Assembly (NCBI RefSeq): GCF_052324685.1
Contig: NC_135225.1
Location: 11,546,003 to 11,610,002 of the forward strand
Source of the DNA: Brachyhypopomus gauderio
Taxonomy: Eukaryota; Chordata; Actinopteri; Gymnotiformes; Hypopomidae
Direction: 5' to 3'
Length of the DNA stretch: 64,000 nt
Shown here piece by piece: positions 36,328-49,612 of this stretch. The position numbers were made by a program, and so were the translations under genes. Below the pieces are notes generated by a model, which ran no database searches, was not told the DNA's origin, and saw only the letters and a list, made by a program, of their open reading frames with translations. Position 1 is the stretch's first letter. Each line of letters begins with the position of its first letter.

Positions 36328-39300
36328 ATGGCTTCCACCAACAGTCGAGAATGGAGGGCGGTGTGCGAGAAATTTCGCCGTGCACAAGACCTTTCTGAAA
36401 TAGAATCGAGAAAAGATCCAGAAAACGACCCTTTCCGTTCTAAATATAAGGCCAGGGAGCTGCTGAAAGAAATTTACAGTTCTCTGAAGAATATCGATGC
36501 TGACGAGAGTGAGAATGAGGACTCGGACTGTCAGTTAGACCAGTCGGCGGAGGCGAGTGCGGGGACCGCCGCGCTGAAGGCGTACACAGGAGACTCTCGG
36601 GCCGGCCTTAGGATCGCCAAACTCGGGGTTATTGACTATTATTTAGGCGTCAACCATATCGAAACCGAGGAGCTGTCTGCTGGCGAGGAACATTTAATGA
36701 ACTGTATGAAGTTTCTGGATAAGTGTACAGTTACAAGGGAGAATGTTTCGCTGTTCATACAGGCCAGGGTAAATTTATTGTTTGGCGTTTTTCTTAAAAG
36801 TTCAACATTTATCTTAGTGACATGTATTAAATAGTTAACCCAGTAGCTACAATACTGGGTTTATTATCTAATCTGTCTATCTGTTTATTATATAAATTAT
36901 CTTAGTTGACTGTGTTGCTAGCTAGCTAGCCTACTGCTGTTGTTTACGTTGGATTTTGATTTTACAGAACCAGCTTGGAATATTGTGGGCCGGACGAGAC
37001 GAAACCGAAAAAGCTCAAGGATTTTTGGAAACAGCCGAATCAGTTTATGTTTGCTACATGAAAGAGGTGACAGCCCACCATGCACCGCGCCGTTATAGAT
37101 ACACTAGCTAGTAATTCTGCGTATGAAAGACATTTCCAGCGCTGATGGCGAATGACACCTCGAGGAAGTGCGGAAAAATGAACTAAATGTACTAAATGGC
37201 AGTTTTACAGGTGAATGCGTAGCCTTTAAAGGTTTTCCCTGTATCCATCTTCATCCCTGCTTTGACAGGCAAACTGACAAAATAAGGTTGTATGTTGTTA
37301 TGGCTATACAGTACATTCACCTACATCAACCACAAAGCTAAGACTACACGTAGCAGATACCTGGTGAATCAGGTATATAGCAGTAGGGTCCTAGCAACAC
37401 CAACCATTGGTTTGATTCCCAGGGAGCACACATAATGTCATTGATAAATATGGATAAGGACGTTATGGATCTTATGTTGAACACATGTATAATAGATTAC
37501 TGCCTTCATATTCTAGGATGGTGAACCACCATTGGATTTGGTAGACTTTTTTGTGACGGAGGAAGATGCACCATCCCAGCAAGAGAGAATAAGGAGGTGA
37601 TATGCTTACCCTAATGAACGTTTTTTTGCAGTATGTGATGTCAGTTGGTAATAATACACATTTTTCTGTCCTGACAGATTTGGAATGGCATACACCCACA
37701 CCCTTTACTACCTGGCTCAGGTGTATAAAAATCTGGAGCAGTTTGAGAGAGCTGGACAGTACTGTCACTGCACTCTGCAGAGGCAGCTGAAGTTCAACCA
37801 GTTTGTCCCACTTGAGTGGGCTATCAATGCTGCCACACTGTCACAGTACTATATAACCAAGGTATGGTGGTCCTTAAAAATGCATGGACACAATCACATT
37901 CTGGCACTTCCTCAAACCTGGTGTGGTTTCTGTTCAGCCATACTATTCCTGAGCTGTCTCACACTTCATCACCTGTCAGTTCATATAGCGTTGTCTGTTC
38001 ACGTATTACTTATACAACTATATAAGTTGTTTCTCCACTTTTCCTCTGTCTTTCAGTCTCGATATATGGAGGCTCGACACTGTTTGGCTGCTGCCAGTGT
38101 CATTGCTGGCCTTGCTGGGGAAGTCCCTTCAGAGGCCGCTGCCAAAGAGAGTAAGCATGTTCTTGTTGTTTTGTCTGAATTTTGCACGCTGAATTTATCT
38201 CCAATGTTTTCCCTGATTTTTCTGATTTTGAATACATTGAAGTGCCACGAGTTTTCCATTCACAGGTGAGACGGAGTGTGAAAAACGGGAGCAACTGCGA
38301 CAGAAAAGTGCTGAAATTTCCAGGTGTTGGATCAAATATTGCCTTAATCTCTTACAAGATGCCAAGAAACTGTTGGAGGTAATTTTGCAGCTGTTTTTGG
38401 AGTTGCATATATTTTTTTAACCGATTTTCTGCCCATACATACTTTTTGAGTTCATGCCCATGTTCACATCTTAATACCTGAATGTGTTAATTTGTAGATG
38501 TTATGTAGCCTAGATTAAGCTGAAAGTTGTTTACTGACTGCTCAGGACAACATTGGAGAACTGGACCTAGATCGACAAGAAGAACTACAGAGAGCTCGAC
38601 GGAATGAAGAGGAAGAAAAAGAGAGAGGAAGAAAGACTGCCATCCTCTTTGATTCTGGTGATACATTTGACTCCATTTGTGGCCTGGAAGAGAAGGTGAG
38701 CTGTACATTCCCATTGAGCTTTGAAGAAGCACGTGCCATCTTCTTGGTGGGACAAGGCCATGTGACGCAGGCCAAGGAGTATTTCGAGATGGATGGCCAT
38801 GTGACGGACCACATTGAGATCCTTCAGGATCACAGCGCCCTCTTCAAGGTGCTGGCCTTTTTTGAGCAGGACCTGGAGCGCCGTTGTAAGATGCACAAAC
38901 GACGCGTCGACATGCTGGAGCCCATCTGCAAGGACCTGAATGCCCAGTTCTACCTTCTAATCTGCCGACAGCTGCAGTTCGAACTAGCCGAGACCTTCTA
39001 CGAAATGATGGACCTCAAGCTGGCAGTGGCCGACAAGCAGGACCAGCCAGACTCGCACACCATAAAAAAGTTTAACCACCTCTGCACTGCGTCCATCAAA
39101 TACTACCAGATGTTCATCGACTCCATTCGATCTCCAGAGGGCAAGTTTCCTGAGAAGCTGGAGGATGATCTGCTACGGCCAGCACTGGTGGCCAAGTTTC
39201 GCGTTGCTCGGTTACAGTCCAAGATCATCTCGGTCAACCCCACTACTCAGGTGGAGAACCTCAGCCAGTCGCTGGAGTCCTACAATTTTGTTGTGCAATA

Positions 39301-39430
39301 TTGCGAAGAGCATCCAGAAGCCAAGAACGTGGTGGAAACTGAACTAGAGCTGAGTGAAGAAATGGCGTCCCTTCTTCCCATTAAGATCAACAGAATAAGA
39401 TCCAAAATGGCCTCATCTAACATAGAGTGA
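36328..39430 (+). CDS. kifbp: kifbp, KIF-binding protein (KBP, KIAA1279)
   Basis: TPR-like alpha-solenoid protein that binds kinesin motor domains, limits their microtubule attachment and is needed for axon outgrowth; human loss causes Goldberg-Shprintzen syndrome (family knowledge). Coding exons: 36328-36768, 36968-37066, 37517-37596, 37678-37861, 38057-38150, 38266-38378, 38546-39430. Their sum is 1896 bases, 631 aa, against about 621 in human. Landmarks: LGVNHIETEELSAGEEHL (exon 1), NQLGILW (exon 2), TLYYLAQVYKNLEQFERA (exon 4), RCWIKYCLNL (exon 6), DNIGELDLD and CKMHKRRVDMLEP (exon 7). The large last exon carries almost half the protein, as in the family. The start ATG (GACAACATGG) gives MASTNSREW. 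No broken frame. Transcribed away from pik3ap1. Confidence 0.96.
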
Positions 39431-39713
39431 CGATGATCTTATCATAAAGGTGGCCACGATGTATGTTATTGACAGCTGAAAAAGAAATATAACCCTACGT
39501 TCCATCTATGACTCTATCTGAAACCTGACTAAATACTCTAACGTCCCAGCTGAATGCTACTACGCATGTGCAAATATGGGACTAGAACAGCTTAGCTAGG
39601 CTTTTTCTCTGCCTCATTTCCATTTTGCATGACTCATCTATGACTAATTTAATGTACAGTGTATTATCATGTGTAGCGTTAAATACAATGTAACTTTATT
39701 TAAATGTACTCAC

Positions 39714-39719
39714 AATAAA
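39714..39719 (+). terminator. kifbp polyadenylation signal AATAAA
   Basis: AATAAA 284 bases after the kifbp stop, followed by a T/GT-rich stretch (TTCTTCTCTTGTTTGTTC). Confidence 0.6.
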
Positions 39720-42700
39720 AACAAAAAATTCTTCTCTTGTTTGTTCTAATTCATTAAATGTACAGATCAGAACCTGTTGGATAGAAAATGTTTGTTCAGT
39801 TACTGCAATCATGTCAGCAAAGACTTCACCTTTGTAAGACACCTTCATTGGTTCATTTCACTATATAATTAGCATGAGGAATTTTTGTGTGTGGACTCAG
39901 AACACTGGGTTTACATTTATTTTAGTGCTTTGATTAAACATGAAATTGCAACTCTTGATTAAGCAACTCGCCTATCTCCAGCCTGACAAAAAATAAAAAT
40001 TCAGGAAGCTTGGAATCAAAGCGAGTGCATCATGTTCATAAAATAGTTTTAAGCCTCTGACTATAGGGGGCACTGTTCTTCTATAGTTTATTTCTAATTG
40101 CCTGTTTCTGTTATCTGCAAAGGAGTCATAAGCTTCTCTAGCATGGGAATCCCCATACAAGGTGACCATTAGGAAAGTGCTTTGTCATTAAACTTTGGGA
40201 CTTTTGATGAGTATCACGCAGAAACTTTATTCTCAGCCATTTCCCTAGCAGCTGTTCTTTAAGCAGGTGATATGTGGAAAGCCCCAAAGGATCCAGGGAT
40301 CACTATTTGAGAGTAAATGAAGGCCATTAAGAAAAGCCTCCATACCTTTCTCTTTTTATCAATCTTTTTTTTTGTCACACTCTAAAAAACAGCTAATCTA
40401 TTGGGTTAATTCTATGTTCTTAGAAATGTATAGAATAATGAAAAAAAACGTCTGTTGGCCGTTTCCATGAATGATGTGTTTCAGAAAAATGCAATTCAGA
40501 ATAATGCAAAGATTTTGAATCTTTTATAGGTAAATTCATATTGGTACATTCTGCTTTCATAAGTATTTGCATATATACTATTTACAAGTGTCAGCTGTCT
40601 TCAGTGTATAGATGTGGTGGATTACAACTTATCAATTGACTAATATATAAGTAGATTGTACCCGAGTAGATGTACCTGGTAAGTGAGCGCTTCGCATATA
40701 TTTTGGCTAAATTGCTGTAGTTGCTTCCTTTCTGTGAGTATATTAAAATCTTTAGGCTTTCAGATTATTAATGTCTGGTCACTTTGTAATCCGTCTCAGC
40801 ATAAGGTCTGTCGTGCTGAGGAAGTGACTGATGTCTAGGGATGCTGAAAGAGTAATACAGAATGTCAGCAGAATGGCTGACTCAGTTTTATGAAATTACT
40901 ACTATGGAATCTTATCACAATTGCTCATTATTGTTATTGCTTGTTCTTGATATTGCCTAATCTGTAACGCTCATTGTCAGAAAACTGAAATGTTTATTGA
41001 AAGGTTAACTCACACATTTCCTCACTCTTCCTTATTTGAAGGTCGTGTATTGGTCTTGTTTAATATTTTTATTATTATTATTGTCTGTGTTTGTTTTGTT
41101 TTTGGGGTTTTTTTTGGGGGGGGGTGCTATTTTCACAGAACTTGAAAATTGAATACATGTAATTCATGTATTGCTTTGATAATGTGACGTTTTAACTGCA
41201 CATATTTTAAGCTAATAGTTTACTAACTAATAGAGTTGAAACCAGCCCCCCTATACCAGTTCATAAGCCTGTCAAAAGGTGTTTCAGGCAGCTTAGAGCG
41301 GTGCAGTGTGAGGCACAGGAAACCATTGAAATTAACTTCCTGTGTCTATAGGCTTGATAAACACATTTTAAAAATAGGCATATATTTCAACTGTGGATAA
41401 GTGTGTCAAAGAGAAAAACTTTTTAAAATAGGACAATTCAAATATTTAACTTTTTACAAAATTCTCTACCTTGATCACACTACTGTTGTCTGTAGACTAT
41501 TTTAGTAGTTTAAACCTTACAAAGGGAATGCATTTAGTGGGCTTGTTTTTACTAACTGGCATGGTCTAATCTCCGACTGGAACAGCACTCGAACAAGCAA
41601 ATTATGCTGAACTTTTGCTTTTATTTTGTTCGTCACTATTATATTTGAAGCCTGTGGCAGCATGCCGAGGTCTCTGCTTGACAGGAACACTGTTATCTTC
41701 AGTCTCAGAGCAAAACAAGCTCCAGAGGTTGCACTTCACCACGATAACCACCATCATAGCCTCAGCTTGCAACCAACTGTGACACATTTCCAATAGGGTG
41801 TTATTTGAAAACGTATTCTAGCCTGCATTTATAGGCCACTATAACGTTTGACATGGTGCATAAGCTCTCAAGTTACAATGTAAAACAAACCATCATCACA
41901 GTTCAGATTAATTCACCGTTCACTGTCCCTCCATGAATGTGAGGAATATAATAATTGGCTGTAAGTGTTTTCTTGTATTCATGTTTGAAGCAGTTTCCAT
42001 TGTAGGGGAAAGGTCATATAATGAAGTCCTGCATGTTCTGTTATTTCTCACCAAAAGCTGCTGATGTCAGCTGTCACATCAGCATCACAGGCCCTGCTGT
42101 TAAGAGAGATGAAGTCTATACGAACGCAAAAGGGCCTGTTTGTTTACATCAGTTCGCAGCAGACAGACAAAGACAATTAAGAACAAGATGTTATTTGTTC
42201 TATAGCGTTTGTACCATTTTTGTAATTATGGAGCGAACTGAATTTTCTGTTGAGATTCTGCGGTGTATGTTGAAACTTCCCAGTTTTTAAAGAGATGGTG
42301 GTGTTGAATTCTTGATGTAAAGTTCCTTCAAAAAAAAGGCAGTACACATGCCTCCTGCATCAAATGAGAAGATCGGTAAAAGTAGATGCAGTATATAATT
42401 ACTGCCTGGCTGTAGTAAACAGGCTTTAAAATATCAATAGGGAAAACATTTGTTCTTTTAAGAATCTACTATGTATTCTATATATTGGTTTTAACAAACA
42501 CATAAAATGCATTGTTATTTAAATTGCAGTACTGGACTCAATGGAAAACTTGTGACTTCTTTTGTCTCTTTTAAAATGCATTTGTCATTTCCTGTGGAGA
42601 TAATGAACAAACCACTTCCTGGTTAAATATCATATCAGCTGAAACATTGTACATAGGGCTTGCTTGGATTTTAAAAAAGAGCTTTGATGTGTTGGTGATG

Positions 42701-43379
42701 GAGTTTCATCATTCACCAGATGATTTGATGAGCTTTGATCCCTTCTCCAATAAGGGACAGTGACACAACCCTGGAAAGAACAGGCAGGTTGAGGGAGGAG
42801 GTTATCCTGCATTCTTCTTACGCTTGTTGTTGTTGCCCTGCTGTTATGACAAGTTCTGGACCTTAGAAATACATTTTAAATCATGTTCACCTTTGTGAAT
42901 ATTGTTCCATGACAGCATGTACTCAGAAGTCCATGTTATACCAATCTCAGTGTGGGGAATTTAGTGCATTGTTCATTGTGCCTGTAACTCAAATTGTAAC
43001 TTTTATCCCGGACTACATGAAGGCAACATCTTACAGCTTAGATCCGCAAACCTCAATGGGAACTCACTGTAAAACAGACAGTATGAATGTGACTGTTTAC
43101 ACCTACAGTGCAGTCTAGATAGTTCCTCAACTCCCCATAATAGTAAATGGCAACAAAATGGCCTGTGTGATGAGAAACAACATTAACAGAGTCTGTAAGA
43201 GGACAATGAGTCATACTCAAACAAACCTGTTTTTGATTTGATGCTTTGCTGTCTGGGACCTACAGTATGGTTTGTCTGTAAGTCTTAGCTAGGCTGTAAT
43301 AATTTAATGCCGGAGTTGCTACCAGACTCCAGAAATGTTTAAATTTCATTAATTCGTCCCACATATGATCCCATACAGA
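39720..43379. other. intergenic, nothing recognised
   Basis: About 3.7 kb between kifbp and the repeat ahead of srgn. It is AT-rich with scattered stops on all frames and short poly-T/poly-G runs near 41100. No exon, RNA gene or repeat family could be supported. Confidence 0.5.
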
Positions 43380-43875
43380 GCTAAGTTTTCTTTTTCCATA
43401 TGGCTGCCCGCCTACCCGAGAAATCCACCTGAGATCCACCCTGGGCCAGCCACCTCCTGCCTAACCAGCTATGATGAAGGATCATCTTACTTCCCTGACT
43501 AACCAGTTGTGGATGAAGGATAAACCCACTGCCCTGGACCCTCTCACCACCTGAATTCTCCCCTGCTATGGCCAACCATCAAGAGAAGTTTAGGGCTGAA
43601 TAGGAATTTATTTATTTATCCTTCCCATCTTTTGTTTGTTCTATCTCTTAATTGTTGTTATGGTGATTGGGGTCGGCCAGAGGAGGATGGGTTCCCCCCT
43701 GAGTCTTGGTTCCTCTCAAGGTTTCTGCCTCATGCTCTTAGGGAGTTTTTCCTTGCCACTGTCGCCCTTGTCTTACTCACTGGGAGCTTGGACTCGGACA
43801 ATTGTAAAGCTGTTTTGTGACAACAACTGTTGTAAAAAGCACTATATAAATAAATTTTGATTGATTGATTGATAT
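43380..43875 (-). mobile_element. interspersed repeat, fish-type, copy 2
   Basis: Contains GGTTCCTCTCAAGGTTTCTG, GGGAGTTTTTCCTTGCCACT and a 3' end CTATATAAATAAATTTTGATT plus GATT repeats, matching a repeat widespread in catfish-type genomes. It is the reverse complement of the family copy at 33878-34095. The upstream part (ATGAAGGAT repeated twice near 43470 and 43515) probably belongs to it. Strand is given relative to copy 1. Confidence 0.75.
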
Positions 43876-44680
43876 GTTACAATGTCAAAGCATTACAAAA
43901 AACAAACAAATCAAAGATATATTACAGCTGCATGCATAGAACAACTTAGAATGTTTTTCTCTTTGACGCAGGCTTCTCCAAATCACTAAATTGCATACTT
44001 GACCAAGCCAAGGACCAACAATATGCACTGTAAACCAGCAATGTTACACAGCAGACCTATTCCCGGTTATTGTCCTGTCACTGAGGCAATTTCATGGCAA
44101 AACATTTTGTTACAACTGCTGAAATATACTGAACATAGAACCTAAAGTCTCTCTGCTTAGAGAAGATGCAAGATTTCCAAAAAGTTCCAGTGCACTGTCC
44201 TCAAAGCCAAGTGTCATGATTTGTTGTACTTGGCGTGGAAAGGCAGCCAGTGTCTGTGTCCATGTCAACGGGGCAGTGGGGAGGGTCTGAGGGAGAGAGA
44301 GACTTCAACACAAAGTGATGGGGACACTGGCCTCCAGGACATTACAGCAGATGATTTGCAACATCGTTTTTTACTCAAGTCTTAACCTCTCATAACAGTG
44401 TAAGCAGACCTTTTCTGAGGCCCACCTACAAATATTTGGCAAGTAACTGTCAAAGGGTTATGACCAAGTTATAAAATAAGACACTTATTTTGATGGCTTA
44501 ATGTCTGTAATCAAAAATTTAAAAGTAATGGTTTCATAAATATATATATTCTAAGGTTTCAGAAGTAGGCCAATGAAGTACAGGAACGCTATCTGTATAT
44601 CTTTGTTTTTTACATTAATTTTACTTTTCCCCCAGATAGTTTTAAGTTAAGTGACGTTATTTAGCACTTATCTAGCTGTA

Positions 44681-44697
44681 GGCTACCTGAGGTAGCC
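44681..44697. promoter_or_regulatory. 17-base palindrome upstream of srgn
   Basis: GGCTACCT, one central base, then AGGTAGCC: a perfect inverted repeat 198 bases before the srgn start codon. The position suggests a promoter-proximal protein site; the factor is unknown. Confidence 0.4.
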
Positions 44698-44894
44698 CAC
44701 ATGTGAAACGTCTTATACCCCACAAGCTTTTCCGCAGCGGATACTGAAACTGTTGCCAAACTAAAACGTTTATTTCAGTAAGAAATGACGCAGGCGTGGG
44801 CAGGGTCTCTGACACTATAGAACAGAGCGAAGAGACCGCCTCGCCACTTTACGTGCTCTCATCATCCGTTCTTCTGTTTGGAAAGAAAATTACG

Positions 44895-47416
44895 ATGGGA
44901 CTTTACAGTAGAATAGCGTTGGCACTGCTCCTCATATATCAGTTCGGGGACAACGTACTTGGTGAGTTTCTTTTCTTTTACTTGTTTAGTTTTCTACTCA
45001 GTTTTTCTCCTCTAATGACACCCAAAAGATGGTAGAGAGAATAAAAGCAGACGTAGGACTTGGGCGTATAGTAAATGAGAATGAAAGCACACATTTCAAA
45101 AAGCACAAAGTACGTGGTATTAGTTTATAGAGCTATTCTTTTTGTTGAATTGTAAATGATGGAGTACGTTAGAGAAAGTCTCTAGGTAGTTGTATGCGAT
45201 GCGTTACCTATTTAAGACGTAAGAAAAGTCGGACGTAAACCGTTGTAACGTTATTTTGTCTCGGTAAATGATAACTATACAAAACTATTAATATAATCTT
45301 AATTGTATAGCTAACCTGGTATTGTAAAATGTTTCATCAATATGTGTAATGATAATGATGTGTAACATTTCCCCGTAATCTTAAATTATGAAACGAAACT
45401 TTGTAATCTATAATTCTTTTGTATTAATGACCACAGGAGCCCCAGACAGAGGGAGATATCAGTGGGTGAGGTGTACACCTGATGGCCAAAATGCTAATTG
45501 TGTCGAAGAGCGGGGCCCCTTGGTGGACATAACAGGCCTCAGCCCTCGACTTCCCCGCAGTGCCATAAAAGACATGTGAGTCATTTATTTCTTCATATAA
45601 ATTATTTTTACTGCAAAGTGTAAAGTTATGGACACAGTAACAAATTCAGTGTCAAAAACATTATTGTATAGGTATTGGCAAAACATTTGAAAAACATGGT
45701 TTAATTTGATGGTTAAATAATCAAATCATATAACAGGCAGGTAGTGGCAATATATTATGACACGAAAACACATGATCTTATCCAATATTTATATATTTAC
45801 CAATATATTGACCAAACCACCATTTTGGACATTTGTGTAAGATTTATATATTATTTTTGTCTCTGGGTTAATGACCAATTTTCCCTCTGTGACAAATTTT
45901 GATTTATGAGAGTACCTTTGGGTTTCCTTCATCACTTTTATGAAGAAACTGAGCAGTAAAAAAAGGAAGCGAGGCTTTCGTTCGCTGGCGATATTTTTTG
46001 AGATATGATGACAACATGAAACTCAGAAACCTGTACCTTTCCACGCCTACCACACACACAACTTCAGTCATTCAATGATGATTCAAAGGGGTTATTTTTT
46101 CCAGTACACTTTATTCTTTCCATTATTTCTGTTAAGTATTTACTTAATTACCATGCCAACTTATCATGTCAGGGGCTTCCTATATTCTGACATCTCTTAC
46201 TGTATTGCAGTTTTTGTTGCTGTGACTTTTAGGAATGTGGATTTCATCACAATGATTCATATCTGTTTCATCGTCTTCTTTCTATATCCTACATCAGCTC
46301 ACAACCACAACACCTTTTATGGCATTCAAAAATTACTGATGTCTTTAATTAGATGTTGGAGCTGTATGTATAATCAGCTTCAGATTATTTCAGGTTAAAG
46401 CATCTTTAATGTGCATTTCTATAAAAGCAATCAGATTTAAATGGTAAAAAAATAATACATTTAATTGTTGTCCAAGCAAAGAGAATACGTATTTTCCAGA
46501 TCACCGAGTCACTTGATCTCTGTGATCACATATAAATAAATCTTTATTTGTAAATGCATGATACATATTTTCATCAAGATGTGTCTCACATTATACTGTA
46601 ATTAAAAATTCTTGGTTTGTGCATGGATTTGTAAGTCCTATCTTCTGGCTTGCCGGTCTGAAACATGTATCACAAACTCAATTAACGAACATTAGACTAT
46701 ACGAAGCCAAGCAAGTCACAGCTGCTGATGCAAAGAATAACCCATGCAAAACAGGCACCATCATTAAAGGCTATCTTGATTCTTACTGAGGGATAACCTG
46801 GCTCTTTGACCCAGTGTTCACTCTGGTGATGTGAAAGTGCTGTCTATGGAGAATGCTGAGAAGAAGAAAAAACTGCCCTAGAGTGCAATTTCAGTATATG
46901 TCATAAATGTATACTGTATTTTTCCTATCTGAATTGTGATTTAATTTTGATCATTTTACTCTCATAAGGACTGTTTCTGCTTAAGCACATTCGTCTGTTG
47001 GCTTCAAGCACTTTGTCTTTTTTTAACAAAGCACACAAAATGGAGGACTGGTTAAAGAGCATTCCTGGCCTGCTAAAAACAGGAAAAAAATTACAGGAAG
47101 GGCTAAAGGATGTCAGCTCACACAGGCCCTGTGCTTCTGTGTTTCCTCCAGTGTTCAAGTCAAGAGCAGCAAAGAAACAGCGGAGGCAGAGGAGCAGTCT
47201 GGTGAGGGCTCTGGTGACCTGGGGCTCATCGCCCTCTCACCTGCCTCAAGTGAGAGGTGGATGAATGACGGTCTGATAGAGGGGTTACCTCAAACAGAGC
47301 AGCAAAGTCTGGAGGTGGATGGCAGTGGTGAAATTGATGCCAACTATGAATTTCCTGAGCGTGTGAAGCCACAGCTGTCAGAAGATGACTTGCAGCAGGA
47401 GAGCATGCTTCAGTAG
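44895..47416 (+). CDS. srgn: srgn, serglycin
   Basis: Core protein of the secretory-granule proteoglycan of blood and endothelial cells; its Ser-Gly sites carry glycosaminoglycan chains that retain proteases and other cargo in granules (family knowledge). Coding exons: 44895-44961, 45437-45575, 47152-47416, together 471 bases and 156 aa (human 158). Exon 1 encodes a signal peptide (MGLYSRIALALLLIYQFG), cleaved near Ala-Pro at residue 24. Exon 2 has the family signature RYQWVRCTPDGQNANCVEE with its two Cys. Exon 3 has the acidic region and the only Ser-Gly sites (EEQSGEGSGD and VDGSGE), three rather than the long Ser-Gly run of mammals. The frame across the exon 2/3 junction gives KDI-VQVKSS. 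Identity rests mostly on exon 2, gene structure and length. Confidence 0.93.
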
Positions 47417-47834
47417 AAGGGTGGAGTGTACTATATGCTTTCAGCTTTTTTTCTTGCAAGGACTCTCAGGATAAGAGGTCATAAAGTCCCCTCTTACTGC
47501 TATATATAAATCAGTTTTATCTGGAAATGGAGAGGAGATGACTCCCCATTACATTGTATTCTGATATTTATATATTGTATACTGAAAATTACAGTTTAAA
47601 TTGAAATCAAGATCACAATTCACCTAGGTAATTATTTTATACCCATGAAGACTATTATTATTATTTTTATTTGCCATTAAACTTTATACACTTTACACTT
47701 ACATAGTATGAGAACCTTTTACAGTTTCTCCCAACATAACATATATATGCAATATTTAAATACTTATTTAAAGAATATTTCGGAATGGAATTGTTACAAT
47801 TTGATAAATACTGCTAATCAGATTGAAGTGCTTA

Positions 47835-47840
47835 AATAAA
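47835..47840 (+). terminator. srgn polyadenylation signal AATAAA
   Basis: AATAAA 418 bases after the srgn stop, followed by TGTTTTGG and GTGTTGTATTTTT. Confidence 0.6.
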
Positions 47841-49255
47841 ATGGACATAAATATGTTTTGGAAACATATAAGTGTTGTATTTTTATAAATGCTCTTTTGT
47901 AGTTGATGTTTTAGAACCAACAGATGCCATGCAATTCCTCATAGCTTTTTCTAAACATTGCATGATAATACTGTAACCTGTTATATTTATGCATCATCAT
48001 CATAAGCCTAATGCCAGAAAATGGGATTAATTAGATTATGTACCATCATTCAATTGTCTACCTTTAATGAGGTTGTATTTGAGTGCATTTCATTTTTCAA
48101 TTAAAACATCTTCTTTAAAAACCTCTTCCTCTTAATAATTTTTTTTACGATACATGGTGCATAAAAACTTAGTTGAGTAGTTTGTGATCACATGAATCAA
48201 AATTTTAAAGACATACAAAACTCTTATTCACCTTGTTAAACGTCTATTAGAATGCGGTGACTACGTGTCCAAGACTGAGAGTTGTTTTGTTTACTTTTCT
48301 CTTTACATTGCAAAATGGTTGTGAGAATGTGGAAGTTACATATTTGGCTGGCTGCAAGAACCATAGTATGAACACAGGAAACCCACTCAGAGTGCAATAG
48401 AAGAAATGCATTGTATGTTAAGTTGAAATTCAACTTGCTCTAATGCAATCATTTCTCAGCCTCCCAGGCTTCCTGTTCTTACTAAGGGTGTAATCACACT
48501 TTCAAGCTGTACAGCAAGTTTCCTCTAACATAAATTTTCTATGACCAGTTTTCTATGACCAGTTTCACAACACCGTTTAAAATTGTGCTGTCTTTTCAGT
48601 TTTAGCATTTTGTTTGCATGACTTATGGAAAATGACCCGGAAAATATTTCCTAATGTGATGACAAATCATTTTCAATATACACAGATTACAGCCACACTT
48701 TCAAAACAAACTTTCCTCACAACATAATATTGTTTGACTTTCAGAGTGATTTAGCTCCATTTCCAGGGAGCAGTATAATATGGACATTTAGTTAAACTGT
48801 CATTTAATCAGAAACACAAATAGGTTGGTTAAACATTTGACTAGGTTATGTATTACTATCAATTGGGCCTAGTTGTATGGTGGCAAAAATGTTGCAAAAC
48901 CTGAGAACTTGGTCTGAGGACCTGGTCTGAGAACTTGTAGAATAAAAATATGAATGTGAATATTAAAAATTCACTCACAGAAAATACAACCACACATATA
49001 CAACCACAATTTCAAGCTCACCTCCTTTCAAGTTGACAGCACAACTTCAAATCTGCGTGCTTTGACTTTTGCTACACATATCTCAATGGACTTGTTGCAA
49101 AACTGACTTGTGCACATGTATGGGATCAGAAGGTGTGGGGCAGTGGGGAATGGGCCATAAATTGTGACTCATCAAAAGTGCTTATTAAGAAATCTTCAGT
49201 GAAAGCACACCAAACGACGGTACATTTATTTTATCTGCACTGTGTACTATTACTA
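47841..49255. other. intergenic, nothing recognised
   Basis: AT-rich spacer between srgn and the LINE tail. No exon or RNA gene could be supported. The following stretch 49615-51400 is similar, apart from GCTAGCTAGC-type short repeats near 49680 and 49790. Confidence 0.5.
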
Positions 49256-49261
49256 TTACTG

Positions 49262-49612
49262 CAAACATGGCAAACAGTACTAAGAGGGGGATCGTGCCTT
49301 TTCTGTTGCTGCACCAAAACTCTGGAATAGTCTTCCACATGACATTAGACACACTAAATCTGTGACTGTTTTTAAATCAAAACTAAAAACACATTTTTAC
49401 AAGCTAGCTTTCTGCAGTTGTTAAACTTTTTTTTTTCTAAAGTTGTTAAACTTTTTTTGTTTTTTGAACTGCATATGGAGGATTGTTATTCTGTTTTATG
49501 TAAGTTATATGTTTTATGTAGTGAGCAGAGTGTATGGTGTTTCTTTGACATTGTAAAGCACTTTGGTTTTAAATGTGCTCTATAAATAAAATTTACTTTA
49601 CTTTACTTTGTC
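49262..49612 (+). mobile_element. 3' fragment of an L2/CR1-like LINE
   Basis: The 5' part reads AAPKLWNSLPHDIRHTK and then FKSKLKTHFY, the typical C-terminal end of fish L2-type reverse transcriptase ORFs. The 3' part ends in GCACTTTGG, TGCTCTATAAATAAA and a TTTAC repeat, the usual tail. It is a 5'-truncated dead copy in the srgn-vps26a spacer. Confidence 0.8.

Noticed and set aside
47226..47459. Minus-strand frame opposite srgn exon 3
   Set aside because: Antisense shadow of the serglycin coding exon, which fits gene structure and family landmarks.
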